Positions 43,266-54,204 of a stretch of 64,000 nucleotides of DNA are shown piece by piece. Position 1 is the first letter of the stretch. Each line of letters starts with the position of its first letter. The DNA is from Xanthostigma xanthostigma. Its lineage: Eukaryota > Arthropoda > Insecta > Raphidioptera > Raphidiidae. A program made the position numbers and the translations under genes. The notes under the pieces were generated by a model. That model made no database searches, was not told the origin of the DNA, and was given only the letters and a program-made list of their open reading frames with translations. Location: NCBI GenBank assembly GCA_963575645.1, contig OY754464.1, positions 63,772,948 to 63,836,947 on the forward strand, in the 5' to 3' direction.

Positions 43266-45056
43266 TTATTCCTTAATAAGTAGTTTAGTGTTGCAGAGTT
43301 GAAGATGTTACTTTGTAATTAATGTTAATCAATGATTCCAGTGAGATTTTTGAATTATAATTCAAACCCCTTCAATATATAATATTTGTTCAATTGTTTA
43401 TAGGTAGTTTGGTCTTTTCATAATGGAACGTTATAGTAGGGATGAGATTATCGATATTTTGAGGTCGACAGTGTACAACAGAGAGAGAGAAAGAGAGAGA
43501 ATAGATCCATTCGTTTTAAATTATTATTCAGAAAAAATAAGTAGTGCAATCAATGCAGCGATTTTTGGCGGGATTCGTAAGGGTGTTAGTGATAAGTTGA
43601 AAACTAAGTTCTTGTGACGCCATCTTGATGAGAGAAAGGTCTAATAGTTTTTCGCTGACCGTGAATCTCGCAAGAATTTTGTAAACATCACTTTTGTAGA
43701 TATTAAAATTGTCAATATAATATGTTATTAATAAGAGAGTAGAAACGATTCTCTCAGTCTTTTCTTTGAAGTACCGCTTGAAGTCGAAGAAGGGGATGCG
43801 TTTCACTTTTTGTCTGATTCAGGCAAATTTGCCCTACCGCGCCTAAGGAAGTTTCACTTCAAAAATTGGTGTCCTAGTAGATTTTGTTATTGGCCATCCT
43901 TAGTGTCCGTGCATATAAACTAAACCTATTTGCTATTCATCATCTGGCGCGTACAGTTGGTCTGATGTCTCGTCTTGATATACCGTTTCCAGGCTTCCTT
44001 TTATGCCTGTGCGTTATTTAATGTGCCGTGTGTTGTCGTGAGCCAGGTGTAAATTATAGTCGATTATAAATACTACGTCTAACATACCTACCAGTGACGG
44101 TTTCTCTACGAGCGCTGCAGAGCTGCAGAACAACAAAAATATTAGAAAGAATTATATATTCCATATTATATAACCAATGTTTTAATGCTAGAAAACAATT
44201 TAATAAATGCACAATCAACGGTAAAGTTTAACAGTCACTGGCAGCCCACAAAACTCGTGTATTCTGTATGGCAGACTTTCTTACGTTCGGACGCTGATCT
44301 GCGCTCCGAAGCAGCACATGAAACGTCATCATCAAATACCCCCGGTGTACTCCGTGCAACTCATGACCCACAAGTTATAGCGTGTTATTTAGGTCGACTT
44401 TGAGCTGCTTATACCAAATTAGCTTCTATCACTGTCATATACTAGAAGTGTTCACTGAGTCTGTATAATTCAATCAATACCTTGGACGGTTTTGTTACCT
44501 ATGTCGTACATACATGATACACGACACACTGCTTATGGCAGTAGTGACTTGTGTTACACTGTATAATGTACTTTGTTGTCAGCAGTGTTTGAGAAAAAAT
44601 AATAAATTAAACATCATAAACATGGATGTGATTCTTAATTGCATTACTCCAGCACCCTTTCATTTCTAACCTGCAGTGTTACGAGGTACCTCCGGTTGAA
44701 CCTGCACAACACCTGTTTAAAATGTTCACGCGCCGCCATTGCTACCTATAATCTACATCCTACGGTGTACGCGGAATGCCTCCGCACTGCGTATTTATTG
44801 TGTAAGTGACAGACTTGGTTCGGGCTGAATTAAATGCTTGTGAGAGTGACTTATTTGTTTTAATAATCGGCAGTATTCTGTGTCCAAAGGCTTTGCACGG
44901 CAGTGCACCGGCCAAGTCGAGCAGTGCCTAGTATACCTTTTTTCAAAGCCCCCCACGATTTTATTTTAGTTTATTCAAAGCCCTCTGGGGTGACTCTTAT
45001 TTATCTAGTTTTTAATTTGACTATTCACATCTATACTTAGTATAGCTAGGTGAAAT
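43266..45056. other. No gene seen
   Basis: A 64-codon ORF at 43423-43617 (MERYSRDEIIDIL.., with a GA repeat inside) is unrecognised and unsupported. A purine (GA)n tract lies at 43480-43501. 44940-44975 carries the CACGATTTTATTTTAG word of the 21.2-kb repeat. Confidence 0.5.
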
Positions 45057-45057
45057 A

Positions 45058-45060
<3 letters not shown>

Positions 45061-45111
<51 letters not shown>
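45061..45111. repeat. (TTA)n microsatellite, about 17 units
   Basis: An uninterrupted TTA trinucleotide run of about 51 bp. Confidence 0.97.
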
Positions 45112-45112
<1 letters not shown>

Positions 45113-46275
45113 ATTACCGATGCACAAATAAAAGCGTTTTTTTACTTATTTTTATTCATTTTTATAGCCGTTAGACTATTAATACCGAAGTTCAGTAATA
45201 TCATCACTTCCTCACTCATTTTAGTTTTTAGTGTATTTGCCATAAGGCACTTGCACTATTGGCGTCGGTCTGATGGCGGGACCTAGGGGTCGGACCAAAA
45301 TTTCTCGACGTTTCATAGCCTACTAAGAAGTTTGGCACCATTTTTGGAAATGTTTATATATAGACTTAATCGATTTAAACGAAATTTGGTCCACATGTTG
45401 GAATCCAACACCGCACGAAATAGGCCCAATCGGGCCATGTTAAGGGTGGTATTTAGGGGGTTGAAAAAAGTTTTCGGGTCCAAAAATACCGAAAAAATTC
45501 TCGAAATCGTTCCAAATTTGTAATTTAACCATTTAGTAATTATTAAAATGTGATGCTAAAATTTTAATAAAATCGGCCCTAGAAGGCGGACTTACATATT
45601 TTATTAAAACACTAGTTTACTGATGTAGATTTGCATACTGAAGGGTGTATATAATTTAGGACAGATGTTGAATTGATATTAATATTGAAATTAAGTAAAA
45701 AAAATGTTGTTTTAAGGGGTGTATTAAGAGGATTTTTTTTTTATTTTGCCTAAAAACGAAATTAAGTTCATATAATAGAGCCACACTGCCGATAAAAGCA
45801 AATACACTATTTTGTCGGCAGGGTTTGGCACTGCGACCCGAGTTTTTTTTTATTTATTTATCAGCAGATATTGTTTATGCCACATTACCGTTCATACATC
45901 TGTCAGTCCTTGTAGGTGACACAGATTTTAATAATACAAACTGCAGGTAATATTATACGCAAACTATGTTCATATCTCTACCAAGTTAAATTAGATTTAC
46001 TTAATAACTGATATCTAAAGAGTAGATTTACGGTTGCAACAGTGCTGAAATTAAAAAATGATTCCGATTTCCAAATGTCAGACCTACTTATATTGTTATT
46101 TGATGAGTAAGCAAACATTAACGATACCTATTTGAAATGATTTGCCAATTTTAATACGGAGAGAGTTCAATAGTAATATTACTTTGATTTGATTATTATT
46201 TAGATCGATGATTAATCGATTTGTTAAATTAGATCAGTGTTACAGTAAAGATTAATAGCATTACAGTCGTATAAA
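45112..46275. other. No gene seen; one low-grade interspersed repeat
   Basis: 45290-45600 has repeat-like phrases (AATCGATTTAAACGAAATTT; AAAATCGGCCC(T)AG) common in arthropod repeats. No second copy in the window confirms it. Otherwise AT-rich. Confidence 0.45.
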
Positions 46276-46622
46276 TTACTAGCTGCTACCCGCGGCTCTG
46301 CACGCAATTGAGATGAAACAATGTTTATTCACTTTGATGATTTCGCCAGCAGTTTATCCTTTATTTCTTACCAAAAGACTGAATATGAATTTTCATATCT
46401 CTGATATGAGAAATGATGAGTTCCCCATACAAACTTTCATCCCTTATTTCACTCCCTTCAGGTTTATTTTTGAGACAAAAGATACCCTATGTCCCTCCCC
46501 GGGACGCATTCAATCTCCTTGCCAAATTTTATCGAAATCTGTTCAGCGGTTTACGCGTGAAAGCGTAACAAACAAACAAACAACAAACAAAAAAACTCGT
46601 TCGCATTTATAATATTAGTTAG
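46276..46622 (+). repeat. Retroposon-like repeat ending in AAACAAAC tail
   Basis: It starts ACTAGCTGCTACCCGCGGCT and ends GTTCAGCGGTTTACGCGTGA, AAGCGTAACAAACAAACAAA, then TATAATATTAGT. This is the standard layout of a degenerate LINE/SINE 3' end in arthropods. The 99-codon ORF inside is not a gene. Confidence 0.6.
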
Positions 46623-46761
46623 GATAATTATACAGGGGGCTCATCTTATTTTGCCACATGAGGCTGATAGTGATCATGGATTTTTGATGTTTATTTGGCA
46701 CGGTTTGTTTTTATTACACGTAACACGAAATCAGTTACGGTGTTCCAAGCTGATGAAAGTA

Positions 46762-47287
46762 CACCCATCCCCCGATTTACACGGTACTTGTTTTACACGT
46801 TTTCGCTTTTACACAGTTTTCCAAATAAGTTTTTTTTTGTTTTTATCGCACTCTACTAAATGCTACTGTGATTGAACACGTGCGCTGTGTACACATCTCA
46901 CGGGGAATCCCGAGCTTATGTTGCTGCACACGCACACTATGTCTGTATTTCTTCGCATAAAATTAAAGTTTTATCTACGGAAAATTGTATTTGAGTGAAA
47001 GTTTCACAGTTTCAGAAAGATTTAATTTTCCATATTCGTAAATTACAAGTGAGTGCATAATTTAGATTATTATAAATTAACGGCTGTGATTAACGTGAAA
47101 TTCAGAGGGAAAAAATGCGGGAAATTTTGGAGGGAAATGATGGCAATTTACCAAATAGGTTAAATAGCAAAATTATGCATTTTCTGCAAGCTTTTCGATT
47201 TACACGGTTTTGACTTGAAAATTTTTAATTTTCGATTTACACGTTTTTCTCAGGAACGTATCTACCGTGTAAATCGGGGGATAGGTG
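46762..47287. mobile_element. Complete TA-flanked MITE (CACCCATCCCCCGATTTACA ends)
   Basis: The left end CACCCATCCCCCGATTTACA, then CGG, pairs with the complement of the right end, CACCTATCCCCCGATTTACA, then CGG. TA flanks both sides (46760-46761 and 47288-47289). GATTTACACGG/ACACGTTTTCGC words recur near both ends. 526 bp. A truncated copy is at 9061-9357. Tc1/mariner type by target. Confidence 0.85.
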
Positions 47288-48030
47288 TATTGTTATAATT
47301 TTTAAAATTCGTTTGCACTCTAAGTGCGGTTATTTCTTAGAAACTAGACGAACAGGTGACATAGGGTCGAGTCATCATATTATTTTACAAGTTCAACATT
47401 TTTGGATTGACTATTAAACTCGTTAAGTGATTAACTGCTTAAAATTTGTTACGCTATCGGGTATAGCAATTAAAATTCGGTTCTAATAAGAACGAGGTGG
47501 AACGAATATATGCATATCTAACTAATTGCTTTAAATTTTGCGCTTTAAAAACAATTCGTGATCAACGCGAAAGGAAACAATCGCGTCGGTGTTATTGGAA
47601 AATGTCGGTATTTTCACTTTTTTCTCTTTCAAGTGATCATCTTCTCTTTTTTAAATTAATTACCAAGGACTTGTGTATTCGCATATTGAAAGTAAAACAT
47701 GCCATCATTGAAGATAACAGATTTCGCAATGTTCCTAACTCATTTATAATACACAATTGTTATTCTCATTACAATAATGTGGAAGAGAATAAAAAATGTT
47801 TCTGGTGGGAGTTTTTATAAGAAAGACTAATGAGTTTTTATTAAATGGCGCTCTGTATTATTCACGCAGTACACTTAACACGCAGTTGTTATCTTTGGTA
47901 TTGTTTGTTGCCATCTACCGACTGGTTCATAATTATACAATTTATTATTTTAGTGGATGCATAATTGTTCATTCAATTGATCCACGTCAAACTTTCAAAT
48001 CCTTAAAGCTTATTTATTTGAAATACAGTG
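47288..48030. other. No gene seen
   Basis: A 107-codon ORF (47497-47820) contains a charged patch (RDQRERKQSRRCYW) but no recognised domain and a skewed remainder. I do not call it. Confidence 0.45.
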
Positions 48031-48110
48031 TAAACTCCATTTAACATCACTCGATATAATGATACACTCTAAATAACGACACACCTACTCTAAAAAACGA
48101 CATTAATACG
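48030..48110 (+). mobile_element. Fragment of a pogo-like MITE
   Basis: TA, CAGTGTAAACTCCATTTAAC, then a degenerate repeat of 'ACTC.ATATAATGATACACTC.AAATAACGAC' words. It resembles the starts at 39165 and 52408. No right end was found. Confidence 0.5.
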
Positions 48111-49041
48111 TCATAAATTAAAAATAAAAGAAAAATATGTTTTTCATGCGATCGTATATTTGTGCAAACTTCAGATGTGAATGAGAATATTTGTTTTAAA
48201 AATTATAAATAAATGTCGGAGTTTAATTTAAAAAGTTTTTTTTTTATGTCAGCTAAAATTGAGTTTCTTTTCAACACTGATTCTGAAATTTCTCTCGAGA
48301 ATAGCAACTTCACAACATCACGAGATTCATATCAGCTGTTTTGAATTATCGCAATGTCTGTGTAACAGTTATAATGGCAGTATTGTAGTAGCGTACTGAA
48401 CACCATGTTTGTCTAATTATAAATTAATGCAATTTATTTCTGAATGTAAATGTGTAATTATATTGTGGTGTAAATTATTAAGTATTTGGCCAATTTTATG
48501 GCATGATTACATTATCATTATAAAGATATCTACTTTCTGCCATTTTTGTGATAAAAATGGGCATTTTTTTCTGTTTAAAATATTTAAAGTTTTAATAATT
48601 TTAATTTATATATTATACTTTTTATTTTCAGGTATGTTTTACACAAAGCTTTGGAATGCAGTTTAAAATTATTGTAAGTGATTTGACTTTTTTAAAACCA
48701 AAACTATCTTTTAAACTTTAATGACAATGCTTTAAAATTTAAAGCATTTTCATTAAAAAATGGTGGATAATACTATAGTCAGCAACATGATTAGTATTTT
48801 AATCGACTTCAAAAAAAAGGTTATCAATTTATGAATATATTTAGTTTGTTTGCTCTTCCATAACTTTTTGAGGAGTTTATCAATTACCGATAAAAAAAAT
48901 CCGCACAGTTTTATCGGAATTTGTATAATTTTTTTAAAAATTGGTTCAGCCGTTTTAACTGACTTCAAAAAAGGGTTTTTTTATATGTTATGTCATCTCT
49001 CCAGTACCTATATCTTATGAACCGATTTTGACGATTCTTTT
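48111..49041. other. No gene seen
   Basis: AT-rich. 48780-49030 carries generic repeat phrases (TTGGTTCAGCCGTTTTAACT; GAACCGATTTTGACG). Confidence 0.5.
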
Positions 49042-49510
49042 GCACATACCGCTAACCTAGCGGTATGTGCTTTATTATCGCTTTGCGCGTCAAAGCTGAC
49101 TTTCGTTCATATAAGAAGTTATATCTAAGTTAATTTCACACGAAATCCATTCAAATTATAAAGCTTTTTGAAAAGAGGAGATTCTGATCTATAAAACAGA
49201 ACCAATTTTAAATCCATTCGAGTTCACAAATACTACTAAAATTGTAATTGAAAATCACGAACAGTAGTTGTCGGTTGGTCTGTACGTATGTACGTCCGAG
49301 CTCTACAGATCGCAATTTTGGTCGGTTTGCCTTGGGTTATATTTTATTCACTTTGTTTACTATCAGACCTGAACCCTAATTAAATTCACTAAAATGTGTT
49401 AAGTAGTTTAATTTTTATAAACAGTTTTATTTTATTATTTTTGACAGCGAATAGTTAAAAAAAAAAAACAAAAAATATTACTGTAAGTGTAGTATATTAC
49501 CGTAGAATAA

Positions 49511-49630
49511 GTACTATTCGTCTATACTATAGAGTATAGACGAATAGTACAGTGTGTCGCTGTTATAGTCCTATAGAGTGTCGCTGTTATAGTCCTATAG
49601 ACTCTATAGGACTATAACAGCGACACACTG
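49511..49630. repeat. Two adjacent perfect palindromes with an internal direct repeat
   Basis: Arms 49511-49528 and 49533-49550 (GTACTATTCGTCTATACT) are perfect with a 4-nt centre. Arms 49550-49579 and 49601-49630 (30 bp, starting CAGTGTGTCGCTGTTATAGT) are perfect. The 21-bp centre repeats GTCGCTGTTATAGTCCTATA in direct orientation. This region has no counterpart in the first copy of the composite repeat. Confidence 0.95.
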
Positions 49631-49636
49631 TAAGCA

Positions 49637-49709
49637 CGTTGTGCCCGAGCGGTTAAGGCGTAAGCCAGTAATGGCAAGGTGTCGGATTCGATTCCCGTTA
49701 GCATCATTG
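49637..49709 (+). ncRNA. tRNA-Leu/Ser-like sequence with A and B boxes
   Basis: GTGCCCGAGCGGTTAAGGCG is a class II (Leu/Ser) tRNA-type D-arm/A box. GGATTCGATTCCCG (from 49684) is the B box and T arm. The acceptor arms do not pair and no canonical anticodon loop is evident, so it is a tRNA-derived promoter module. The 3' half is homologous to that at 20551-20620 (GGCAAGGT..TTCGATTCC..ATCATTG), but the 5' half differs. Confidence 0.75.
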
Positions 49710-49783
49710 GTAAAAAAATTCTATTCTATTTTATTCCCACTCGATATTTATATATTATATATATCTCATATATTTTTTTAATT

Positions 49784-51890
49784 GTTTTTTTTACCATTAT
49801 TATATAACAACGTTATAGCATATATCTCTTCTGCGCATGCGCCGATTTTCCCCGAAAACAATGCGACTCTTCATATTTGCATATCAAACATCCTCCCAAA
49901 ATTTGGTTTCAATTCGTTCATCCGTTTCACCTGTATCGCGTTCACAGACTAACGGACGCACAGAGTTTTTCCAAAAATATGTTTTTTTAGATTCGGGGGA
50001 CCTCAAAACGAAAAAATATTGTATAATTTTCGAAAAGTGATTTTTGACCTAAACTAGTACTATTCCCCACTAGTGGGTTGGAATGGTAAAAGTAATCTAA
50101 GAAAAGTAAGGATAATATAAGAAAATGAAGTTTGCGAAACTTGTGGGAAATTATCTTTAGACAAATCATTTTGGAACTGATTTTGCATTTAACCTCGTTT
50201 CGGTTGAGCTCACATAGCGAATATCGATGATGTATATGGCAACAATCAGATTATCTTCTTTCCGTTGGTTTTTGCCGCCCTGACTCACCGCCGGTAGGGT
50301 GTAAAACACTCATTAATTAGCAAGCTGTTAATTAGAGTTTACTTGCTGTTCGCACGTGCTCTTAGTGCGGAAGTCCTCGCCGCCGCGTGCCTATTATGTA
50401 ATACAGTGCGTTCGCCGTAAGTGGTAACAGTGAATTATTATTAATTCATGTATTCTATATACAAAAAAAGTTTTTTTGTGTAACTAGATATTTACTATCG
50501 AAAACCAATGAGGAATATTTTTTTCTATTTCAAATTCAACCGGAAGTGTACACTGTAAATGCATTTTTTTAAAAATGACAACATATTTTTTGACATTTTA
50601 GAAATCTCTATTTTTTTCCCTATAAATTCATAATATGCATTTTTCATAAGATTGTATAAGAAAATATTCGAGAAAAAACGTTATCAATTCATTATTTAAT
50701 TACACAATAAAAATTATTTTACCACTCCAACCCACAGGGGAATGGTACTAGTTTAGGCCAAAATTCGCTTTTCAAAATTGTACAATATTTTTTCGTTTTG
50801 AGGTCCCCCGAATCCAAAAACATATTTTTGGAAAAACTCTGTGTGTCTGTTTGTCTGTGAGTACGATACATGTCAAACGGATGAACGGATTGAATTCAAA
50901 TTTCGGTAGGATGTTTGATATGCAAATATGAAGAGCCCTACTGTTTTTGGGGAAAATCGGCGCATGTGCAGAAGAGATATATGCTATAACGTTGTTTTTT
51001 ATATCATAATGGTATACTTTTCATAACGCTTTATTATTCTAATTATTTTTTCAACAAAGTTTCGTTAATTTTTTCAAGAATTCAGTTTTATTAAACATTG
51101 TTTCTTTCTAGATTTGATAGTTTTGGAAATATTTTGAAAATAAAAAAAAAACAGCTGTTCTTTTGTTTTGTAGAGTTGTTAGAAATAAACTAGTTAAGCA
51201 TGTTTTGATTAATTTTTACATGACGTGGAACATTTTATGTAGGTAAGCATGGCAACGAATAGCAAATATCATACTGAATAATAGCCATTACCCGCGTCAA
51301 CACATCCGATATCAGAAATTTCATTTTCTTTAATATACAAATGTCAACATTTTGAAGTTGGAATGGTCCTGTCGCCCAATTAGCTGGAATTTTTAAAAAA
51401 TAATTATTACTGTGTATTTTATTAATAAATTGATATCGTCTTTCTCGAATATTTTCTTATGTAACCTTATGAACATTTTGTATGAATTTATAGAGTAAAA
51501 ATGGAGATTTCGAAAAAATAAAAAAAAATGTCATTTGAAAAAAAAATCGGTTGAGCACAATAAAATATACCTGAGTAGTTTCCGATAGTAAATGTCGACT
51601 TGAACAAAAAACTCTTTACTCTTCTTTTTGTATCTAGTTACCTAGTAGGATACACGAATTATTCCCTGTTACCACGTTCGATAAACACACAATATATAGC
51701 GCGCCGATTACCCATGATTCTTATCGTTGCATCATCCTCATCATCAACGTTGTCGACTATTGTGTTATTGATCTGATCAGAGTAGGACAACGCTATCTTA
51801 TAGGTCTAGTGTTTTTTACCATTCCAACTCCACAAGTGGGGAATTGTACTAATTTAAGTCAAGATTCATATGTCAAAAGTACACAATGTT
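49784..51890. repeat. Complex inverted-repeat cluster of the TTCGTTTTGAGGTCCCC family
   Basis: Arm A (49784-50090) is the reverse complement of 50709-51017. A second pair, about 50400-50540 and 51560-51690, is also inverted (AACTAGATATTTACTATCG and its complement). 51813-51890 repeats the inner end of arm A (CCATTCCAAC(C)..GTACTA). 50755-51390 is a direct relative of 42700-43265. The simplest reading is a foldback element with a further copy of itself inserted. Confidence 0.75.
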
Positions 51891-52240
51891 TTCTCACATG
51901 TTCCCAAAAAGTTGTTGAAACGCGTGCAATTTTTGTAATATAATGCGATTTTTTTCTGAGGCTCCACTTCCGACTAGACCCTATAGGCGCGTGCCTCTGT
52001 TGCCCCTGCCTAGTTGCTAAGCTAGCTTAGTTTAGCTTAGCTCGCATAATTGACGTAGTTTTTTATACTTGCATTGCAGACTGCAAACTAGGTTATGTGA
52101 GCTAACTATAATATCCGAAGCTAAGTTAGTTGTGCATACCGATGCCCAGCTTTGTGAGCTAAACTAATAGTAATAAGCCGGGCCCCTCTTGCACTTCCTT
52201 AGCCAGTTATTCAGTGTCTTGTGTCGTGCACACGATCGTT

Positions 52241-52371
52241 ATGGAGCAATTTATTGAAATTGTTAAACAATTTCCTATACTATGGAACATATAGTTGAAG
52301 GATTATCACAACTTAAATAAAAAGGATGTTGACATATCCAAGGTCTGGAATGTATTTTCTTTAGATAAAAA
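52241..52371 (+). pseudogene. MADF-domain-like fragment with internal stop
   Basis: The ATG at 52241 opens MEQFIEIVKQFPILWN, a good match to the MADF start (.FI..V...P.LW....), then an in-frame TAG at 52292-52294, then LKDYHNLNKKDV in the same frame, like the 'DY.N...K..AW' part of MADF. The W-containing continuation is displaced, and a pogo-like MITE begins 35 bp further on. Known: MADF is a DNA-binding domain of insect regulators and of proteins of some DNA transposons. Inferred: a dead transposon gene or a host pseudogene. Confidence 0.45.
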
Positions 52372-52407
52372 TAAGCCAGTATTAATCTTATTTTCCTATG
52401 TGTGGTA

Positions 52408-52821
52408 CAGTGAAACCTGGTTAAGTGGGACCTGGATAAGTGAGAAACCTCTATTATTGAGAGTTGCAATGCGGTCCCGGTTCTTTTTTCATTAAATTAC
52501 CTCTGTTAATGGGACTTTTGGAACCCGTTTAAATGAGATTTGAATTCTAAGACTTTTTCGATGTTTACCTCTATAATTGAGACTCTGTAGCTTAATTACC
52601 TGTATAAGTGAGACCAGAAATACGCATTTTTATTAACATTTCCACCTCTAAAAATGGTATAACGGCACATTTCGACCTCTGTAAGCGGGGGCCTCTGTAA
52701 ATGAGACAACTATACCTAATATTTTAAACCTGCTTAATTGGAAAACTGGATTATTGGAAACCCTCAATAATTGGTACATATGTCTTGGTCCCTTGAGATC
52801 CCAATTAACCAGGTTTCACTG
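52408..52821. mobile_element. pogo/Tigger-type MITE with TA duplication
   Basis: CAGTGAAACCTGGTTAAGTG on the left and its complement on the right (from CCCAATTAACCAGGTTTCACTG-type end), with TA on both sides (52406-52407 and 52822-52823). The interior is a degenerate array of 'ACCTCT(A/G)TAA.TGAGA' words, about ten of them. 414 bp. Confidence 0.85.
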
Positions 52822-53010
52822 TATATTCATCATCAGAACTTTCTACATCGATTTTCATGGGCGAGCGATACGTCCGTCCGTCAAATTAAAACTTCACAAC
52901 ACTGACTGAGCTTTCACTTAGTTCCTGGTGTGCACGGGACATATTTCTAGCTTAGCTTAGTTTGGCCAGTTTAGCTTCGGCATAGCTTGGCTTTCGGTCT
53001 GCATCCCGCT

Positions 53011-53799
53011 TTACTTTCGTGACGATCAGTTTTTTTGACAAGCATCCCATACTTATTTTAAAGACGTGTTCACGTCAAAAAACTACTTAATTTTGAAAGT
53101 CCTGTAACTGTAACCTCAACAACGTTGTCAAAGTACTTCGTTTTATAATCGATCCATATTAGTTAAGTAGCAATAATGTTAGTGTACGTTATTGAATAGA
53201 CATAAACCGCTGGTCAAGCGACCCTTTTAGCAGCATCGAAACCACAAAGATTAATGCACGAACACGTCTATATACATTAACGTAGATTATACATTTTACA
53301 CATGGGGTTTATGCATCACTACGGAGTAATGAAACACATATAACACTAAAACTATGAACTAAAGGCATTATGGAGCAACATTCCAGTCGTGAGTTTCATA
53401 CTTGCACTTGTTTGCGTGTGACGTCATTGTGCGGAGGTGGCATTAAACTCGACGTCTTCAACTGACTAAAAGCATTGTTGTGAAGTTATTCCATTCAGTA
53501 CTCTCCGTTTCCAACGCATTGGATTTTCCAAAAGAATAAAGCATTTTGAATATTAGTTGTATTGAACAGTGAGATTAAAAACCGGCCAAGCGCTTGTTGG
53601 TCACACAATGACAGGGTTCTGTACTACTGTTCGGATGACGTATTTGTGGGCTAGTTATGGGTCGCAATCTTTCGTTGATATCATAATATAGCCTAACCTG
53701 GAAACGCGCCTTTGCAATACTTTGTTACTGTTTTGTAGATTATTCTTAATTAAGATATTTAGAAAATTTCTTGGGAACAATAGACTTCTAATGCAGTGT
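53011..53799. other. No gene seen
   Basis: No supported gene. Confidence 0.45.
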
Positions 53800-53933
53800 G
53801 TGTTAGCGCCGTTAATATGCGAATAGAAATTTTGTTTAGTTTTTTTTTGCCATTTGATATTTGATTATTATTAGTGCCACTATTTGATAGATGGCATCAG
53901 TTGTCCTAAAATGGACATATAAAAATGCGTATT
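53800..53933 (+). other. Probable left part of the BEL/Pao 5' LTR, split by the LINE
   Basis: Since the gag-pol frame starts at 60293 and its 5' leader is cut by a complete LINE with target duplication AAAAATGCGTATT, the sequence just left of the LINE must be the continuation of that leader/LTR. A start near TGTGTGTTAGCGCC (about 53798) is a guess. The 3' LTR, beyond the window, would settle it. Confidence 0.35.
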
Positions 53934-54204
53934 TTTTTTTTTTTTATTTAGAAAAATTAGTGCTTCGACATCTATGGTCATTAGCACATAATACATTGTA
54001 GGTATATACATTCTATAGTTAAACAGTATGGAAGACTATCACAGGTAAGTTATATGCTAACAAAAAGGTAGGTACGATACAATAATTATAATGTATTATC
54101 AATTATTATTTAGTTTTAATTTTGAATTTTATATCAACAGGAGCACTGGGTATGGATTTGAGGTTTGAGAAGAGAAGAAGCTGATATGGTAGCAGTTTGA
54201 CGAT

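Larger units (their letters stand above)
49042..49783 (+). mobile_element. Composite repeat with tRNA-like module, copy 2
   Basis: Same order as 20440-21145 on the other strand: terminal hairpin CACATACCGCTAACCTAGCG-GTATGTG (49044-49070), body to about 49450, variable palindromic spacer (49511-49630), tRNA-like module (49637-49709), then an AT-rich tail with TATTTTATTCC(C)ACT(C/T)GATATT-type sequence shared with the first copy. Confidence 0.75.
52070..53010. mobile_element. Possible degenerate DNA transposon carrying a MADF-like relic
   Basis: GCAGACTGCAAACTAGG (52076) and the complement of the region near 53000 (GCAGACCGAAAGCCAAGC) are weak inverted ends. GCTAAGCTAG/GAGCTAA words recur near both. 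The MADF-like relic and the pogo MITE lie inside. PIF/Harbinger elements often encode a Myb/MADF-type second protein, so that class is a guess. Confidence 0.35.

Noticed and set aside
43423..43617. 64-codon ORF MERYSRDEIIDIL..
   Set aside because: The start looks gene-like, but the centre is a GA microsatellite and nothing supports the rest.
46313..46612. 99-codon ORF
   Set aside because: It lies wholly inside a retroposon-like repeat ending in an AAACAAAC tail. The peptide is a reading of repeat DNA.
47497..47820. 107-codon ORF with a charged segment
   Set aside because: No recognisable domain, no splice or promoter support, and most of the sequence has chance composition.
49637..49709. 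Functional tRNA-Leu/Ser gene
   Set aside because: Good D-arm and T-arm, but no proper acceptor stem or anticodon loop; it is repeat-borne.
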